Shown here piece by piece: positions 17,312 through 28,303 of a stretch of DNA of 64,000 nucleotides. Source of the DNA: Agarivorans litoreus (GTDB lineage Bacteria; Pseudomonadota; Gammaproteobacteria; Enterobacterales; Celerinatantimonadaceae). Position 1 is the first letter of the stretch; each line of letters starts with the position of its first letter. The position numbers were made by a program, and so were the translations under genes. The stretch is taken from positions 1,525,001-1,589,000 of the forward strand of contig NZ_BLPI01000001.1 in NCBI RefSeq assembly GCF_019649015.1, given 5' to 3'. The notes beneath the pieces were generated by a model that was given only the letters and a program-made list of their open reading frames with translations, had not been told where the DNA came from and made no database searches.

Positions 17312-18283
17312 ATGCAATTGGATGCGATAAAAAAGCTGTCTGATCAAGACATGTCTGCGGTAAACGAGCTTATTTTTAAAGAACTCGAATCAGATGTGGC
17401 TCTTATAAACCAAATCTCTTTTTATATTGTAAATAGTGGCGGCAAAAGGATCCGACCTTTACTAACCGTATTGGCAGCGCGAGCTTTAGGTTATCAGCAA
17501 GATCAACACATCAAACTTGCGGCCATTATTGAATTCATTCATACCTCTACCCTCTTACATGATGATGTGGTTGATGAATCTGAGTTACGCCGGGGTAAAG
17601 ACACAGCCAATGCGCGCTTTGGCAACGCAGCCAGTGTATTAGTTGGCGACTTCCTCTACTCACGCTCTTTCCAGTTAATGACCCAACTGCAAAACCTTAA
17701 AGTGATGGACATACTAGCAGATGCCACCAATGTTATTGCTGAAGGTGAAGTATTACAGCTGATTAACTGCAATGACCCTGATACCGATGAAGCACGTTAC
17801 TTTGAAGTTATTTACTGCAAAACAGCCAAACTGTTTGAGGCGGCCACTCGCTTAGCGGCAGTAATAGGTGAACAAAGCGCTGAGATAGAACTTGCAATGC
17901 AAGACTACGGCAAATACCTAGGCACAGCATTTCAAATTATGGATGATGTATTGGATTATGTTGCAGACCAAGCTGAGATGGGTAAAAACGTAGGTGACGA
18001 CCTAGCAGAAGGTAAACCAACCCTACCGCTTATCTACGCAATGGAACAAGCTGAGCCAGCCGATAAGGCGCTAATTAGCGAAGCCATTAAACAAGGTGGC
18101 TCACGCGACCAACTCGACGCGATATTAGCAATTTTAGACAAAACCAAGGCACTTGATTACTGCCGAGAGCGCGCAGCTGAAGAAGCACAAAAAGCGATTG
18201 ACGCTTTAGCCTTGATTCCTAACAGTAACTACAAGCAAGCGCTAATGAGCCTAGCCAATATCGCAGCCGACCGTGCCGCTTAG
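17312..18283 (+). CDS. ispB: octaprenyl diphosphate synthase
   Basis: A 323-residue trans-long-chain polyprenyl diphosphate synthase that makes the side chain of ubiquinone and menaquinone. The GGKRIRP motif is at 43-49; the first Asp-rich motif DDVVD at 84-88 is followed by RRG, and the second, DDVLD, is at 211-215. It is divergent from rplU, as in E. coli, with 243 bp between the start codons. A shared terminator separates it from convergent purA. Confidence 0.95.
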   Translation: MQLDAIKKLSDQDMSAVNELIFKELESDVALINQISFYIVNSGGKRIRPLLTVLAARALGYQQDQHIKLAAIIEFIHTSTLLHDDVVDESELRRGKDTANARFGNAASVLVGDFLYSRSFQLMTQLQNLKVMDILADATNVIAEGEVLQLINCNDPDTDEARYFEVIYCKTAKLFEAATRLAAVIGEQSAEIELAMQDYGKYLGTAFQIMDDVLDYVADQAEMGKNVGDDLAEGKPTLPLIYAMEQAEPADKALISEAIKQGGSRDQLDAILAILDKTKALDYCRERAAEEAQKAIDALALIPNSNYKQALMSLANIAADRAA

Positions 18284-18304
18284 CGAGTCTCAATAAATGG
18301 ATAC

Positions 18305-18333
18305 AAAAAAGGCTGCCTAAGGGCAGCCTTTTT
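18305..18333. terminator. bidirectional intrinsic terminator between ispB and purA
   Basis: Stem GGCTGCC/GGCAGCC with loop TAAG is flanked by six A on the left and five T on the right, so it can serve both convergent genes. Confidence 0.92.
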
Positions 18334-18349
18334 ATTAGCTCAACATTAA

Positions 18350-19663
<1,314 letters not shown>

Positions 19664-19707
19664 TTAAAAAGCGATTCTAGCAGAAATCGGACAGTCAAGG
19701 GGTGCAT

Positions 19708-19736
19708 GTTATACCGATTTTATGTGCCAAGGTCAA
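19708..19736 (-). promoter_or_regulatory. purA promoter
   Basis: On the minus strand TTGACC (19731-19736) and TATAAC (19708-19713) are separated by exactly 17 bp. The -35 box overlaps the yjeT stop codon and the predicted leader is about 55 nt. It lets purA be transcribed apart from the hfl genes. Confidence 0.75.
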
Positions 19737-19921
19737 AGATTAATCACATACAAGAGTATAATTGAAACACCCACTAAGCCGAGTCCAATTTGCCGAATAT
19801 TACTCGCCGGCGCTTCCGATAATGTTTTTAGTAGCCGTTTCCAACGCTTAGGAAACAATAAAGGCCCTAGGCCTTCGATAAGGCACACTAGAGCTAATGC
19901 AAGTAATACAGAATCTGTCAT
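19733..19921 (-). CDS. yjeT: DUF2065 inner-membrane protein YjeT
   Basis: A 62-residue protein of the DUF2065 family, two membrane helices around the loop LFPKRWKRLLKTLSEAP. It lies between hflC and purA as in E. coli. No Shine-Dalgarno sequence is visible: the bases before its ATG are the T-tract of a terminator hairpin, so its translation signal is unusual. Function unknown. Confidence 0.88.
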   Translation of the reverse strand: MTDSVLLALALVCLIEGLGPLLFPKRWKRLLKTLSEAPASNIRQIGLGLVGVSIILLYVINL

Positions 19922-19945
19922 AAAAAAGCCCAGCGTTAACTGGGC
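19922..19945 (-). terminator. intrinsic terminator between hflC and yjeT
   Basis: Stem GCCCAG/CTGGGC (19928-19945) with a six-base loop is followed on the minus strand by six T that directly abut the yjeT ATG. It should end most hflXKC transcripts. Confidence 0.8.
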
Positions 19946-19953
19946 CCTCAGTA

Positions 19954-20829
19954 TTATGGTTTCGCAGGTTCTTTCATATAACGGAAGAATTCGCTATCTG
20001 GTTCTAACACCATTACGTCTCCACCGTTATCGAAACTGGTGCGATAAGCCATTAAGCTGCGCCAGAACTTATAAAACTCTGGGTTCTTGGTATAAGCATC
20101 AGCGTAAATTTTAGCGGCTGTAGCATCACCTTCACCTCGCATTTCGCGACCACGCTTATCCGCATCGGCCAGTAGTACATTTACACGGCGATCAACATTA
20201 GCGCGAATAATCTCGGCTTGCTCTTGACCTTGCGAACGGTGCTCTTTAGCTACCGCTAAACGCTCTGCTCGCATCCGTTGGTAAATACTACTACTTACTT
20301 CATCAGGTAAGTTAATTTGCTTAATACGCACATCGGTAACTTCGATACCAATCTCAGAAGAGCGCGCCATACGTTTAAGCGCATCTTCCATTACTTGGCC
20401 ACGTTCTCCAGAGACGATATCGCGAATAGTACGCGAACCTATTTCGCTACGAAGACCATTGTTTATTTTACGCGTTAACAAAGACTCGGCTTGAAGCACC
20501 GAACCACCTGTTGATAGGTAGAACTGTGAAAAATCAGCGATTCGCCATTTCACGTAAGAATCAATGATTAAATCTTTTTTCTCTGAGGTTACAAAACGGT
20601 CAGCGTTACCATCTAAAGTTTGAATACGTGCATCTAAAGTACGCACAGAATCAATGAATGGAACCTTGAACTGTAAACCCGGTGGGTAAACCTTGGTTGC
20701 GCCATCAGCAGTACGTTTTACTTTACCAAACTGAATAACAATACCGCGTTCACCTTCCTTCACTACAAATACCGACGAGTAACCCACTAACAAGGCTAAA
20801 ATAATGCCAAATATAGCTAATTGTTTCAT
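19954..20829 (-). CDS. hflC: FtsH modulator HflC
   Basis: HflC and HflK form the large periplasmic SPFH/prohibitin cage around the FtsH protease. In 291 residues HflC has an N-terminal membrane anchor (LAIFGIILALLVGYSSVFVV), the SPFH domain beginning EGERGIVIQFGKV, and a coiled-coil region with RMRAERLAVAKEHRSQGQE. It starts three bases after hflK ends. Confidence 0.96.
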   Translation of the reverse strand: MKQLAIFGIILALLVGYSSVFVVKEGERGIVIQFGKVKRTADGATKVYPPGLQFKVPFIDSVRTLDARIQTLDGNADRFVTSEKKDLIIDSYVKWRIADFSQFYLSTGGSVLQAESLLTRKINNGLRSEIGSRTIRDIVSGERGQVMEDALKRMARSSEIGIEVTDVRIKQINLPDEVSSSIYQRMRAERLAVAKEHRSQGQEQAEIIRANVDRRVNVLLADADKRGREMRGEGDATAAKIYADAYTKNPEFYKFWRSLMAYRTSFDNGGDVMVLEPDSEFFRYMKEPAKP

Positions 20830-20832
20830 GGC

Positions 20833-22020
20833 TTAGTTTCTCCCCGAACTAGAGCGGTCACTGCTTCGAATCGACGAAGGGCGTGACGGAATCGAGCTAG
20901 CAGGCTCTGAACTTATAGTTGATGGTTTATTGCCCGAGCTAGATTTACGTTGAGTAGGCTGCTGGCCTTGCTCCATTAGCTTATCGATAGGCAAGTAAAG
21001 CAAATTACTGTTGTTTGATGCATCAATCAGGACTTTATTCGACTTAGCATAGATCTCTTCCATCGTTTCTAGGTACAAACGGTGGCGAGTTACGTCCGGT
21101 GCCGACTCATACTCTGGAAGTAACTGTTCGAAACGAGCCACTTCACCTTGTGCTCGCAATACAATCTGCTCTTGATAACCTTGGGCTTCTTGCTCAATAC
21201 GCTGAACTCGACCACGTGCTCGTGGTTCAATTTCACGTTGATAAGCTTCAGCTTCACGAATGAAACGCTGCTCATCTTCTTGTGCAGAGATAGCATCATC
21301 AAAGGCATCTTTAACTTCTTCTGGCGGACGAGCCGGCAGGAAGTTCACGTCAACCACTTCAATACCTAAGTTATAAGGTTCGATGATTTTGTTTAATAAG
21401 GCTTCGGTTTCGCTACGCACAACTTCACGACCCGTGGTTAAAATATCATCCATGGTGGTGTGACCAATCACGTAACGCAAGGCACTGTCGGTAGCTTGTG
21501 CCAAACTATCATCCGGCGCAGTTACGCTAAACAGGTAAGCATGTGGACGAACCACTTTGTACTGCACATCCATTTCAACGCGTACTACGTTTTCGTCTTC
21601 AGTCAGCATAAAGCCCGATGCTGGTAAAGAGCGAATAGCCTCTACGTTCACTGGGATCACTTCTTGAACAAAGGTTGCTTTCCAGTTCAAACCAGAATCT
21701 ACTAAACCTGATTCAGGATCGTACTTACCAAAGGTAAGAATTACGCCCTTTTCAGCTTCTTTAATGGTGTAGAAACCGCTCGCCACCCAAATAACAGCCA
21801 AGATGACCACTACGACAGCAATGCCAAAACCACTCACACCACCGCCGCTACCACCAGATGATGGCTTTTTACCACCACCCAAAATGCCACCAAACTTACG
21901 GCTTAGCTTAGTAATTACTTCATCCAAATCAGGTGGACCCTGATTACCATTCTTATTGTTATTGCCCCAAGGGTCACGATCACCGCCGCCACCTTTGTTG
22001 CCAGGCTCATTCCAGGCCAT
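20833..22020 (-). CDS. hflK: FtsH modulator HflK
   Basis: Partner of HflC. The 395-residue protein begins with a Gly/Asn/Pro-rich cytoplasmic tail (MAWNEPGNKGGGGDRDPWGN), then a membrane segment near residues 66-86 and the SPFH domain (KEAEKGVILTFGKY). The coiled coil contains EVKDAFDDAISAQEDEQRF. The C-terminus is a Ser-rich tail, usual for this protein. It sits between hflX and hflC. Confidence 0.96.
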   Translation of the reverse strand: MAWNEPGNKGGGGDRDPWGNNNKNGNQGPPDLDEVITKLSRKFGGILGGGKKPSSGGSGGGVSGFGIAVVVVILAVIWVASGFYTIKEAEKGVILTFGKYDPESGLVDSGLNWKATFVQEVIPVNVEAIRSLPASGFMLTEDENVVRVEMDVQYKVVRPHAYLFSVTAPDDSLAQATDSALRYVIGHTTMDDILTTGREVVRSETEALLNKIIEPYNLGIEVVDVNFLPARPPEEVKDAFDDAISAQEDEQRFIREAEAYQREIEPRARGRVQRIEQEAQGYQEQIVLRAQGEVARFEQLLPEYESAPDVTRHRLYLETMEEIYAKSNKVLIDASNNSNLLYLPIDKLMEQGQQPTQRKSSSGNKPSTISSEPASSIPSRPSSIRSSDRSSSGRN

Positions 22021-22048
22021 CTGTGTCTCCAGAAATTAAAGTTAATGC

Positions 22049-23341
22049 CTACTCACATTGAGCAATAAAACTTTCCAAACTATGGTCGAACTGTTTATCT
22101 AACCGTTGCCATGCAATAGCATCAAGTCGGATATCTACAACGATATTTCCTTCATCGTCTAAACGTTCACCTGCTACGCAGTCTAACTGATACAGACGAC
22201 TACGCAAGCGCCCTTCACTAGGAGGCAAACGTAAAGTGTGGTTAACCATATCGCCGACTAAACGCTCGCTGATTGCCTTGTACAACAAAGGCAAACCTTC
22301 TCCCGTTAACGCCGACACCCACACTTTTTGGGGTAAACCATTTTCGTCACGTTCAATACGTGGACTCATATCGGGGTGTTGATCTACTTTGTTGTAGACC
22401 TGCAAGAAAGGGATCTCTCCTGCACCTATCTCTTCTAATACTACCTCAACCTGCTCAACGTTTTCAGCCATTCTTTCATCACTACAATCAATCACATGTA
22501 ATAATAGCTGGGCTTCACGAGTTTCGGTTAGAGTTGCTTTAAAGGCAGCCACTAAGTCATGAGGGAGGTGGCGAATAAAGCCCACAGTATCGGCAAGTAT
22601 CACCTTACCGACGTCCTCAATGTCAATTTTCCGTAGTGTTGGATCTAAGGTTGCAAACAACTGATCCGCAGCATAAACCTTCGATTCGGTGATGCGATTA
22701 AACAAGGTCGATTTGCCAGCGTTGGTATAACCGGCCAAAGAAACAGTAGGTAACTCGGCACGCTGCCTTGCTCTTCTGCCCTGCTCTCGTTGCTTACCCA
22801 CCTTTTCTAAACGCTGTTGTATTTGTTTAATACGCGCACGTAGCAAGCGTCGATCGGTTTCTAACTGAGTTTCACCAGGGCCGCGTAAACCAATGCCGCC
22901 CTTTTGTCTTTCTAGGTGAGTCCAGCCGCGTATTAATCGGGTCGACATATGGCGCAATTGCGCTAGCTCAACTTGCAACTTACCTTCGTGGGTTCGCGCG
23001 CGTTGGGCAAAAATATCTAAAATGAGGGTGGTACGATCTAAAACCCGCGCCTCACAGAGCATTTCTAAGTTTCGCTCCTGTGCTGGCGATAAAGCGTGAT
23101 TAAAAATAATCACATCCGCTTGGGCACTTTTCACTAATTCTGCGATTTCTTCTGCTTTTCCCGCACCTACAAAATACTTAGGGTGGGGAGAAACTCGGCT
23201 ACCGGTGATGGTAGCCACCGCATTTACGCCTGCAGAGCTGACTAACATCTTCAGCTCTTCCAGGTCTTCTCGCTCATCTTCGTCACTAAAATTTACATGT
23301 ACTAAGATGGCTTGTTCACCTGCTTCATAACGGTCAAACAA
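22049..23341 (-). CDS. hflX: ribosome-rescue GTPase HflX
   Basis: HflX is a GTPase that splits stalled or stressed 70S ribosomes. The 430-residue protein has the HflX N-terminal domain, with the GPGETQLETDRR signature (GIGLRGPGETQLETDRRLLR), a coiled coil, and a G domain with P-loop AGYTNAGKSTLFN, DTVGFIRHLP and YNKVD. It lies between hfq and hflK. Confidence 0.96.
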   Translation of the reverse strand: MFDRYEAGEQAILVHVNFSDEDEREDLEELKMLVSSAGVNAVATITGSRVSPHPKYFVGAGKAEEIAELVKSAQADVIIFNHALSPAQERNLEMLCEARVLDRTTLILDIFAQRARTHEGKLQVELAQLRHMSTRLIRGWTHLERQKGGIGLRGPGETQLETDRRLLRARIKQIQQRLEKVGKQREQGRRARQRAELPTVSLAGYTNAGKSTLFNRITESKVYAADQLFATLDPTLRKIDIEDVGKVILADTVGFIRHLPHDLVAAFKATLTETREAQLLLHVIDCSDERMAENVEQVEVVLEEIGAGEIPFLQVYNKVDQHPDMSPRIERDENGLPQKVWVSALTGEGLPLLYKAISERLVGDMVNHTLRLPPSEGRLRSRLYQLDCVAGERLDDEGNIVVDIRLDAIAWQRLDKQFDHSLESFIAQCE

Positions 23342-23390
23342 GCTATTTTACTCCTTGGCAATTACCAAGGCTGATAAGCCTTCGCAAATG

Positions 23391-23657
<267 letters not shown>

Positions 23658-23725
23658 TTATTAATTAATTGGCATAGATCAAATTCGATTATATACCACT
23701 AACTTGGAGCCTTATAGCGACAATT

Positions 23726-24652
23726 TCAAGTATCACTTAGCGAATTAGTAATTATTTTGTTGTTTCTTGGATCACCACTCTGTAACCAAGTGAGATCTGA
23801 CCAGCTTTTTAACCAATTCATTTGTTTTTTAGCCAGTTGCCGCGTAGCCACTACGCCGCGAAATACCATTTCATCATAATCCATCTCGCCACTTAGATAT
23901 TGCCACATTTGGCGATACCCAACGCTCCGCATAGACGGCAAACTTAAATCTAGATCCCCCCTTTGCATCAGCGATTTGACCTCGGCTTCAAAGCCAAGTT
24001 CCAACATCATCTTAAATCGCACTTCTATTAGATGGTGCAGTTGGGCTTTTTCTTTCGGCGTTATAGCAAACTGATGGATTTTATAAGGTAAGGCCGCAAG
24101 CGGTTGATTATTAATCTCAGTCAGAGATTTACCGGTTAAACGATATACTTCAACCGCCCTCATCAAACGCTGATGATCGTTAACATTGATCCTTGCTGCG
24201 GAGGTGGGATCGTATTGGCTAAGTTCTTGATGCAAATTTTCCCAAGAACTATCTGCTGCTTGCTGCTGAATCTCATTGCGCAAGGCTGCATCAGCTTCCG
24301 GCAAATCAGCTATACCGTCCACTAAGGCTTTAAAATACAACATGGTGCCGCCCACCAACAGCGGGACATTACCACGCCCATGAATGGCATCAATTTGCTC
24401 TAGCACGTCGCGACGAAAATCGGCAGCTGAATACACTTCAGTAGGATCGCAAATATCAATTAGAGCGTGCGGGGCTTGCTGTTGTTCTTCGGCAGTTGGT
24501 TTAGCGGTGCCGATATCCATTCCACGATAGATTAATGCAGAATCAACACTCACCAATTCAGCGCCCATTTGCTGATGAAGCTGAATAGCTAAAGCGGTTT
24601 TACCTGAGGCTGTAGGCCCCATCAACGTAATAACAGGCAGGCTAGTTGTCAT
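23726..24652 (-). CDS. miaA: tRNA dimethylallyltransferase MiaA
   Basis: MiaA adds the isopentenyl group to A37 of tRNAs reading UNN codons. The 308-residue protein has the P-loop GPTASGKT at 12-19, [19 protein letters not shown] and the conserved [16 protein letters not shown] take the ATG at 24652; a GTG at 24676 would extend the overlap with mutL from 11 to 35 bp without adding family-conserved sequence. It lies between mutL and hfq. Confidence 0.95.
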   Translation of the reverse strand: MTTSLPVITLMGPTASGKTALAIQLHQQMGAELVSVDSALIYRGMDIGTAKPTAEEQQQAPHALIDICDPTEVYSAADFRRDVLEQIDAIHGRGNVPLLVGGTMLYFKALVDGIADLPEADAALRNEIQQQAADSSWENLHQELSQYDPTSAARINVNDHQRLMRAVEVYRLTGKSLTEINNQPLAALPYKIHQFAITPKEKAQLHHLIEVRFKMMLELGFEAEVKSLMQRGDLDLSLPSMRSVGYRQMWQYLSGEMDYDEMVFRGVVATRQLAKKQMNWLKSWSDLTWLQSGDPRNNKIITNSLSDT

Positions 24653-26489
24653 GATTAAAACTCTCGATGCTGGCACTTAAATCCACCGCTCGCCACAGAT
24701 GCTTAGGCAGTTGACTCGGGTAGTGACTATGCAATTGTTGGCTTAACTCTATCGCCTGTTGCCAAGTGTGCTCTTTAGGTTTGCTTTGCAGCTTAATTAG
24801 CCCACTTAACAAGGCTTCGGCTTGCTGCCATTCTGAATCCGGAAGCTGACTCATCGCCGTTAATAAGCTTGGGACTAACTGAGCAAAGTCGGCCTTGCGT
24901 ATCAACTTAGGCACTTGAGCTACAATAACTTGCTGTTTGTTAGTAATATTAAACACAAAGCCGATACGCCGCAGTGCTTCTTGTTGTTGGCTTAGTAAAA
25001 GATGCATTGGCTCATCTAAAGCAAGTTTTAACGGTAATAGCAAAGGAACGCTATCTAAGCCTTGCGGCCACTGTTGCATCGCTTGGCTATAGGCCAAGTG
25101 TTGCTGGCAAGCCCAAAGGTCTAGCAATATCAGCTTCTCGCCAATACACGCTAACAAATAGGCACTTTCAACCAAATGCAAAGGATATAGCGCAGCGGTT
25201 TGTGGCTTAGCATTCACAGCACTCACTTGGCTAGTAGAGTCTGCCCTCGTTGCTTCACCGGTAAAATTGGCCGAGCTGCTCAACCAGTGATGATTAGCTG
25301 ATAATTCTGAAGACCGCGGCTTATCGGCTCGCTGCAAACTTGACTGATAGCTCTGGCGACCTTCGCTCACTCTCGGCATGGTAGAAACTGCGCTGGTGTA
25401 GCTATGAGCAACTTGCTCTAGTGGTGGAGCGAATATTTCATTTACCGGTTCATCTTGGCAAACCGGCAGTTCGCTAGTGTGATTATGGGCCGGTATTTTG
25501 CTTAAGGCTGATGCCAATACCTGTACGATGTAGTCATGCACTAAACGGGCTTGATGAAAGCGTACTTCATGCTTAGCCGGGTGTACATTCACATCTACTT
25601 GGTCTAATGGCAACTCCAGAAATAATACATAACTGGCATATTGTTCATCGGGTAAATAGGCTGCAAATGCTTGGCGAATAGCGTGTTGTAGCAACTTGTC
25701 GCGCATCATTCGACCATTCACATAAAAATACTGCTGGTCGTTTTGCGCACGTGCCACTTCCGGTAAACCTAACCAACCGTGTAAACGTAGTTGGTCATGC
25801 TGATTATCTAGATGCAAACAGTGGTTAGCAAAAGGGGCACCAAATACTGTGCTTACTCGCTTCAGCTGCTTATCCAAGTCTGTGGCTATGCGATACTGAC
25901 GGATTAATTTGCCATTGTGTTTTAAACTCAGCGCCACATCAAAACGGCTCAAGGCTAAACGTTTCAACAGCTCATCAATGTGCGAAAATTCGGTTTTCTC
26001 AGTGCGTAAAAACTTGCGCCGTGCAGGCGTATTAAAAAACAAATCGAGCACTTCTACCGAACTGCCAATTGGATGGGCGCAGGGTTGCAAACTAACTTGC
26101 ATGTCACGACCAGCAGCTTGAGCTTGCCAAGCTTGGTCTTGCTCAGCAGTACGAGAACTTAAACTTAGTCGAGAGACCGAGCTAATACTTGCCAATGCTT
26201 CACCGCGAAAACCCAAGGTGGCTATCGCACTTAAATCATCAAGGCTGTCAATTTTGCTGGTTGCATGACGACTAAGCGCCAAACCCAACTGGTCTTTAGC
26301 AATGCCGCTGCCGTTGTCGCGAATGAGTATACGTTTTGCGCCACCCTTATCAATTTCGATATCGATACGTGTTGCGCCGGCATCAAGGCAGTTTTCAATC
26401 AGCTCTTTAACTACCGAAGCAGGACGTTCTACCACTTCTCCGGCGGCAATTTGGTTAGCCAGCTGCGCTGGCAATATTTGAATAGGCAT
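24642..26489 (-). CDS. mutL: DNA mismatch repair protein MutL
   Basis: MutL links mismatch recognition by MutS to strand incision. Its 615 residues show a GHKL ATPase N-terminus with [27 protein letters not shown] and [15 protein letters not shown], a transducer domain with [14 protein letters not shown], a variable Ser-rich linker at about residues 330-430, and a C-terminal dimerisation domain. The C-terminus has no DQHAXXEX(2)E endonuclease motif, as expected for a MutH-type organism. Length equals that of E. coli. Confidence 0.97.
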   Translation of the reverse strand: MPIQILPAQLANQIAAGEVVERPASVVKELIENCLDAGATRIDIEIDKGGAKRILIRDNGSGIAKDQLGLALSRHATSKIDSLDDLSAIATLGFRGEALASISSVSRLSLSSRTAEQDQAWQAQAAGRDMQVSLQPCAHPIGSSVEVLDLFFNTPARRKFLRTEKTEFSHIDELLKRLALSRFDVALSLKHNGKLIRQYRIATDLDKQLKRVSTVFGAPFANHCLHLDNQHDQLRLHGWLGLPEVARAQNDQQYFYVNGRMMRDKLLQHAIRQAFAAYLPDEQYASYVLFLELPLDQVDVNVHPAKHEVRFHQARLVHDYIVQVLASALSKIPAHNHTSELPVCQDEPVNEIFAPPLEQVAHSYTSAVSTMPRVSEGRQSYQSSLQRADKPRSSELSANHHWLSSSANFTGEATRADSTSQVSAVNAKPQTAALYPLHLVESAYLLACIGEKLILLDLWACQQHLAYSQAMQQWPQGLDSVPLLLPLKLALDEPMHLLLSQQQEALRRIGFVFNITNKQQVIVAQVPKLIRKADFAQLVPSLLTAMSQLPDSEWQQAEALLSGLIKLQSKPKEHTWQQAIELSQQLHSHYPSQLPKHLWRAVDLSASIESFNHDN

Positions 26490-26493
26490 CGAA

Positions 26494-27843
26494 TTAACTA
26501 TTTGGGATGGTCAGAACTTGACCGATACGCAAGGTATTAGAAGTTAGTTTGTTGGCCTTTTTCAAACCCGCAACGCTGGTATTGTAACGAGCAGCCAACA
26601 CCGATAAAGACTCGCCCTTTCTCACGGTATGCTTACGCACGCCATAGGTTTGCGCATACAAAGTGCCCGCCAAAGGCTTAGTGCGGTAATGGGCTTTAAT
26701 GCCTTTCACTACCGCCTTGGCAATCTTTTCTTGGTGATTACCCGTTTTTAGTAACTTTTCTTCTTTGTGATTAGTAATAAAACCCGCTTCCACCAAAATA
26801 GAAGGAATGTCTGGCGACTTAAGCACTGCTAGGCTGGCATGCTCGGGACGTTTTTTATGTAGCGAAGTTACTTTGCCTAGTTCACCTAATACTTTTTTAG
26901 CTACTTCATAAGCGGTGTTCATTGAGTAGTCCATCTGCATATCAATCAAAGCGAAGTTAAGATGTGCGTCATTTTCTACACTGCCCATTACTTCACCAAC
27001 ACCGCCTAACAAATCAGATTCGGCTTCATGTTGTTCTAAATGGCGACCCACTTCACTTTTAGCCCGGCGAGTAGATACCACCCAAACAGAAGCGCCTTTT
27101 GGTTGAGAGGAGGTAAAACCATCAGCATGAATTGACACCAAAAAGTCGGCTTTGTTTTTGCGCGCTATTTGCGAGCGTTTATTTAGATTAACAAAGTAGT
27201 CACCTTCTCTAATCAACACGGCTTTTAAGCCGGGCTCTTGATTAATAAGGCGTTGCGCACGCTTAGCGATAGCCAGCGTGATATGTTTTTCGTAGGTTCT
27301 TTTGTTGCCGATGGCACCGGGATCTTCACCACCATGGCCGGCGTCGATAGCAATAATAATGTCACGGTTGCCCGCTAACTGTTGCTGGGTTTTAGCTTTA
27401 GAAATCTGCTGTTGTTGCTTTTTAATTTGTGCGCTACCGGCTTTGTCTGGCAAGTCTATCACCAAGCGATGGCCATAATTTCCGGTAGGTTTAAGGGCAA
27501 ACACCGTAGGATTAACCGCTTGTGAAAGCTCTATAACCAAGCGGTAATCGCCTTTAGCCTTTGGGGTACTCGGACGGATTTTTTTGACCAAATCACCAGA
27601 TAAAGGAACTTTACTCAAATCACTGAGCATTTTACTAGCGGAGAGGTCCAACACAAGGCGGTTAGGTTTACTTAAGTTGAAATGGCTAAACTGTGGCGCA
27701 CCAGATAAATCCAATACAATACGAGTATTGTCTGGGCCGCTCCAAACACGCACCCCAGATACATCACTACTGGCCATTGCCAGCCCACAAAGCAAATACA
27801 ATCCTAAGCCTATCCAGCGACTTAATCTAAAACTACCCTGCAT
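26494..27843 (-). CDS. amiB: N-acetylmuramoyl-L-alanine amidase AmiB with LysM domain
   Basis: A periplasmic zinc amidase that cleaves septal peptidoglycan during daughter-cell separation. In 449 residues: signal peptide ([14 protein letters not shown]), AMIN domain at about 27-125 ([19 protein letters not shown]), Amidase_3 catalytic domain at about 160-395 with [14 protein letters not shown] and SIHADGF zinc ligands and LVEAGFITN with the catalytic Glu, and one C-terminal LysM repeat ([19 protein letters not shown]). It overlaps tsaE by 11 bp. Confidence 0.95.
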   Translation of the reverse strand: MQGSFRLSRWIGLGLYLLCGLAMASSDVSGVRVWSGPDNTRIVLDLSGAPQFSHFNLSKPNRLVLDLSASKMLSDLSKVPLSGDLVKKIRPSTPKAKGDYRLVIELSQAVNPTVFALKPTGNYGHRLVIDLPDKAGSAQIKKQQQQISKAKTQQQLAGNRDIIIAIDAGHGGEDPGAIGNKRTYEKHITLAIAKRAQRLINQEPGLKAVLIREGDYFVNLNKRSQIARKNKADFLVSIHADGFTSSQPKGASVWVVSTRRAKSEVGRHLEQHEAESDLLGGVGEVMGSVENDAHLNFALIDMQMDYSMNTAYEVAKKVLGELGKVTSLHKKRPEHASLAVLKSPDIPSILVEAGFITNHKEEKLLKTGNHQEKIAKAVVKGIKAHYRTKPLAGTLYAQTYGVRKHTVRKGESLSVLAARYNTSVAGLKKANKLTSNTLRIGQVLTIPNS

Positions 27844-28303
27844 GTTGACTCAACCACTCCACTACTTTTTGTCCTTGCTCGCTCAATGCTTTCACTTGAG
27901 CACTGCGCTGCTCACCTCGATAAGCTAGCTCAACCAACAAGTCTGCGGCTGGTAAAAAGCCCTGACCCTTTTCAGGCCATTCCACCAAACACAAACAATC
28001 GTCGGCAAAGTAATCGCGAATACCAATAAATTCTAGCTCTTCTGGGTCGGCCAAACGGTACAAATCAAAATGATTGACTCGCCACTCACCTAATTCATAA
28101 GGTTCAACCAAGGTGTAGGTTGGGCTTTTTACTTTACCAGTGTGGCCTTTACCTTGAATAAAACCGCGGGTTAAAGTGGTTTTCCCAGCGCCTAAATCAC
28201 CTTCTAAATAAATAACTGATGCCTGCTGACAAGCTTTAGCTAATAATGCGCCTAAGGCTACCGTTTGTTCTGCGTCAGTTAACTCAATATGCCACGTTTT
28301 CAT
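27833..28303 (-). CDS. tsaE: tRNA threonylcarbamoyladenosine biosynthesis ATPase TsaE
   Basis: A 156-residue P-loop ATPase of the TsaBDE complex, which makes t6A37 on ANN-decoding tRNAs. The P-loop is in LEGDLGAGKTTLTRGF, then VKSPTYTLVEPY and the Walker B-like WRVNHFDLYRL, ending with LCLVEWPEKG. Its start overlaps the nnr stop by one base. Confidence 0.95.
   Translation of the reverse strand: MKTWHIELTDAEQTVALGALLAKACQQASVIYLEGDLGAGKTTLTRGFIQGKGHTGKVKSPTYTLVEPYELGEWRVNHFDLYRLADPEELEFIGIRDYFADDCLCLVEWPEKGQGFLPAADLLVELAYRGEQRSAQVKALSEQGQKVVEWLSQHAG

Noticed and set aside
19722-20114. 130-residue open frame on the plus strand across yjeT and the hflC 3' end
   Set aside because: It is antisense to two recognisable genes and has no protein-like features.
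21090-21369. Short frames within hflK on both strands
   Set aside because: They lie wholly inside the SPFH-domain coding sequence and have no family resemblance.
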